Source: a virus. Taken from it: a stretch of DNA of 39,295 nucleotides. Made by a program: the position numbers and the translations under genes. Under the pieces are notes generated by a model. It did no database searches. It was not told the DNA's origin and saw only the letters and a program-made list of their open reading frames with translations. The stretch lies in the IMG/VR virus record IMGVR_UViG_3300037805_000804, positions 1 to 39,295 of that record, one strand, 5' to 3'. Positions 39,259 through 39,295 of the stretch are shown here, in pieces; the stretch's first letter is position 1, and every line of letters begins with the position of its first letter.

Positions 39259-39295
39259 AGATTATATAATTATTATAATTATATAATCTATAAAG
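39259..39295 (+). repeat. Hairpin leader element, copy 3, cut by window end
   Basis: A long AT-only palindrome (39259-39289) ends in TCT and is followed by ATAAAG, the last six bases of the window. In the other two copies TTTTT and a leader with an ATG follow. The window therefore ends inside a repeated element. Confidence 0.6.

Noticed and set aside
1-39295. TGA read as tryptophan (code 4)
   Set aside because: TGA falls on glycines of P-loops, M23, YopX and HNH motifs, and TGG is already used at expected Trp sites.

Overview
This window reads as an almost complete genome, about 39 kb, of a tailed dsDNA phage that decodes TGA as glycine (genetic code 25). Under the standard code nearly every gene is shattered. 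With TGA as an internal Gly codon the window resolves into about 52 tightly packed genes, all ending in TAA or TAG. In conserved motifs TGA falls on invariant glycines: the P-loops GPGGSGKGS (primase-helicase), TGGGKS (SF2 helicase) and GAGGGKS (terminase), HNGIDIG of the M23 lysin, TGLKDKNG of YopX, and the HNH/NUMOD1 motifs. Tryptophan uses TGG. Code 25 is known from Absconditabacteria (SR1) and Gracilibacteria, so the host is inferred to be one of these CPR bacteria. Base composition is very AT rich.

Layout: (1) 1-14467, plus strand: three early genes behind hairpin leaders (the third lies at 38855-39232, past the other end), small hypothetical genes, an HNH endonuclease island, a TOPRIM/SF3 primase-helicase, an adenine methyltransferase-like protein, an SF2 helicase, a RecU-like nuclease, a putative OB-fold ssDNA-binding protein, a YqaJ exonuclease, an excisionase-like HTH protein, a membrane HTH protein, YopX, a Cys-octapeptide repeat protein and small membrane proteins. 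(2) 14468-14754: convergent non-coding region with a bidirectional terminator and a long inverted repeat. (3) 14755-37985, minus strand, transcribed right to left: small terminase candidate, HNH homing endonuclease, large terminase, portal, a small unknown protein, acidic scaffold candidate, major capsid candidate, head-tail adaptor candidate, large virion proteins, tail fibre with repeats, then a distal block of small proteins with holin-like, M23 endolysin and a candidate Acb2/Tad1-like anti-defence protein. (4) 37986-38854: a control region with divergent promoters, a G-rich tract and short repeats, the best origin candidate.

No DNA polymerase, integrase, repressor or tRNA was recognised. 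The phage is probably lytic and uses the host polymerase. No tail tube, sheath or obvious tail-assembly genes were seen, so a short-tailed (podovirus-like) virion is likely but unproven. The right end stops inside a repeated hairpin-leader element and the left end begins inside a gene with no start codon. The genome is therefore probably circular or circularly permuted, with a short piece missing at the junction.

The main unexplained items are a short motif (sense strand TTTCTCTATTTGGT and variants) found about ten times, often near gene starts or in hairpins; a perfect 79-bp tandem repeat of nested palindromes in the head operon; the hairpin-leader early genes; and glycine codon choice that differs sharply between the capsid and replication genes.
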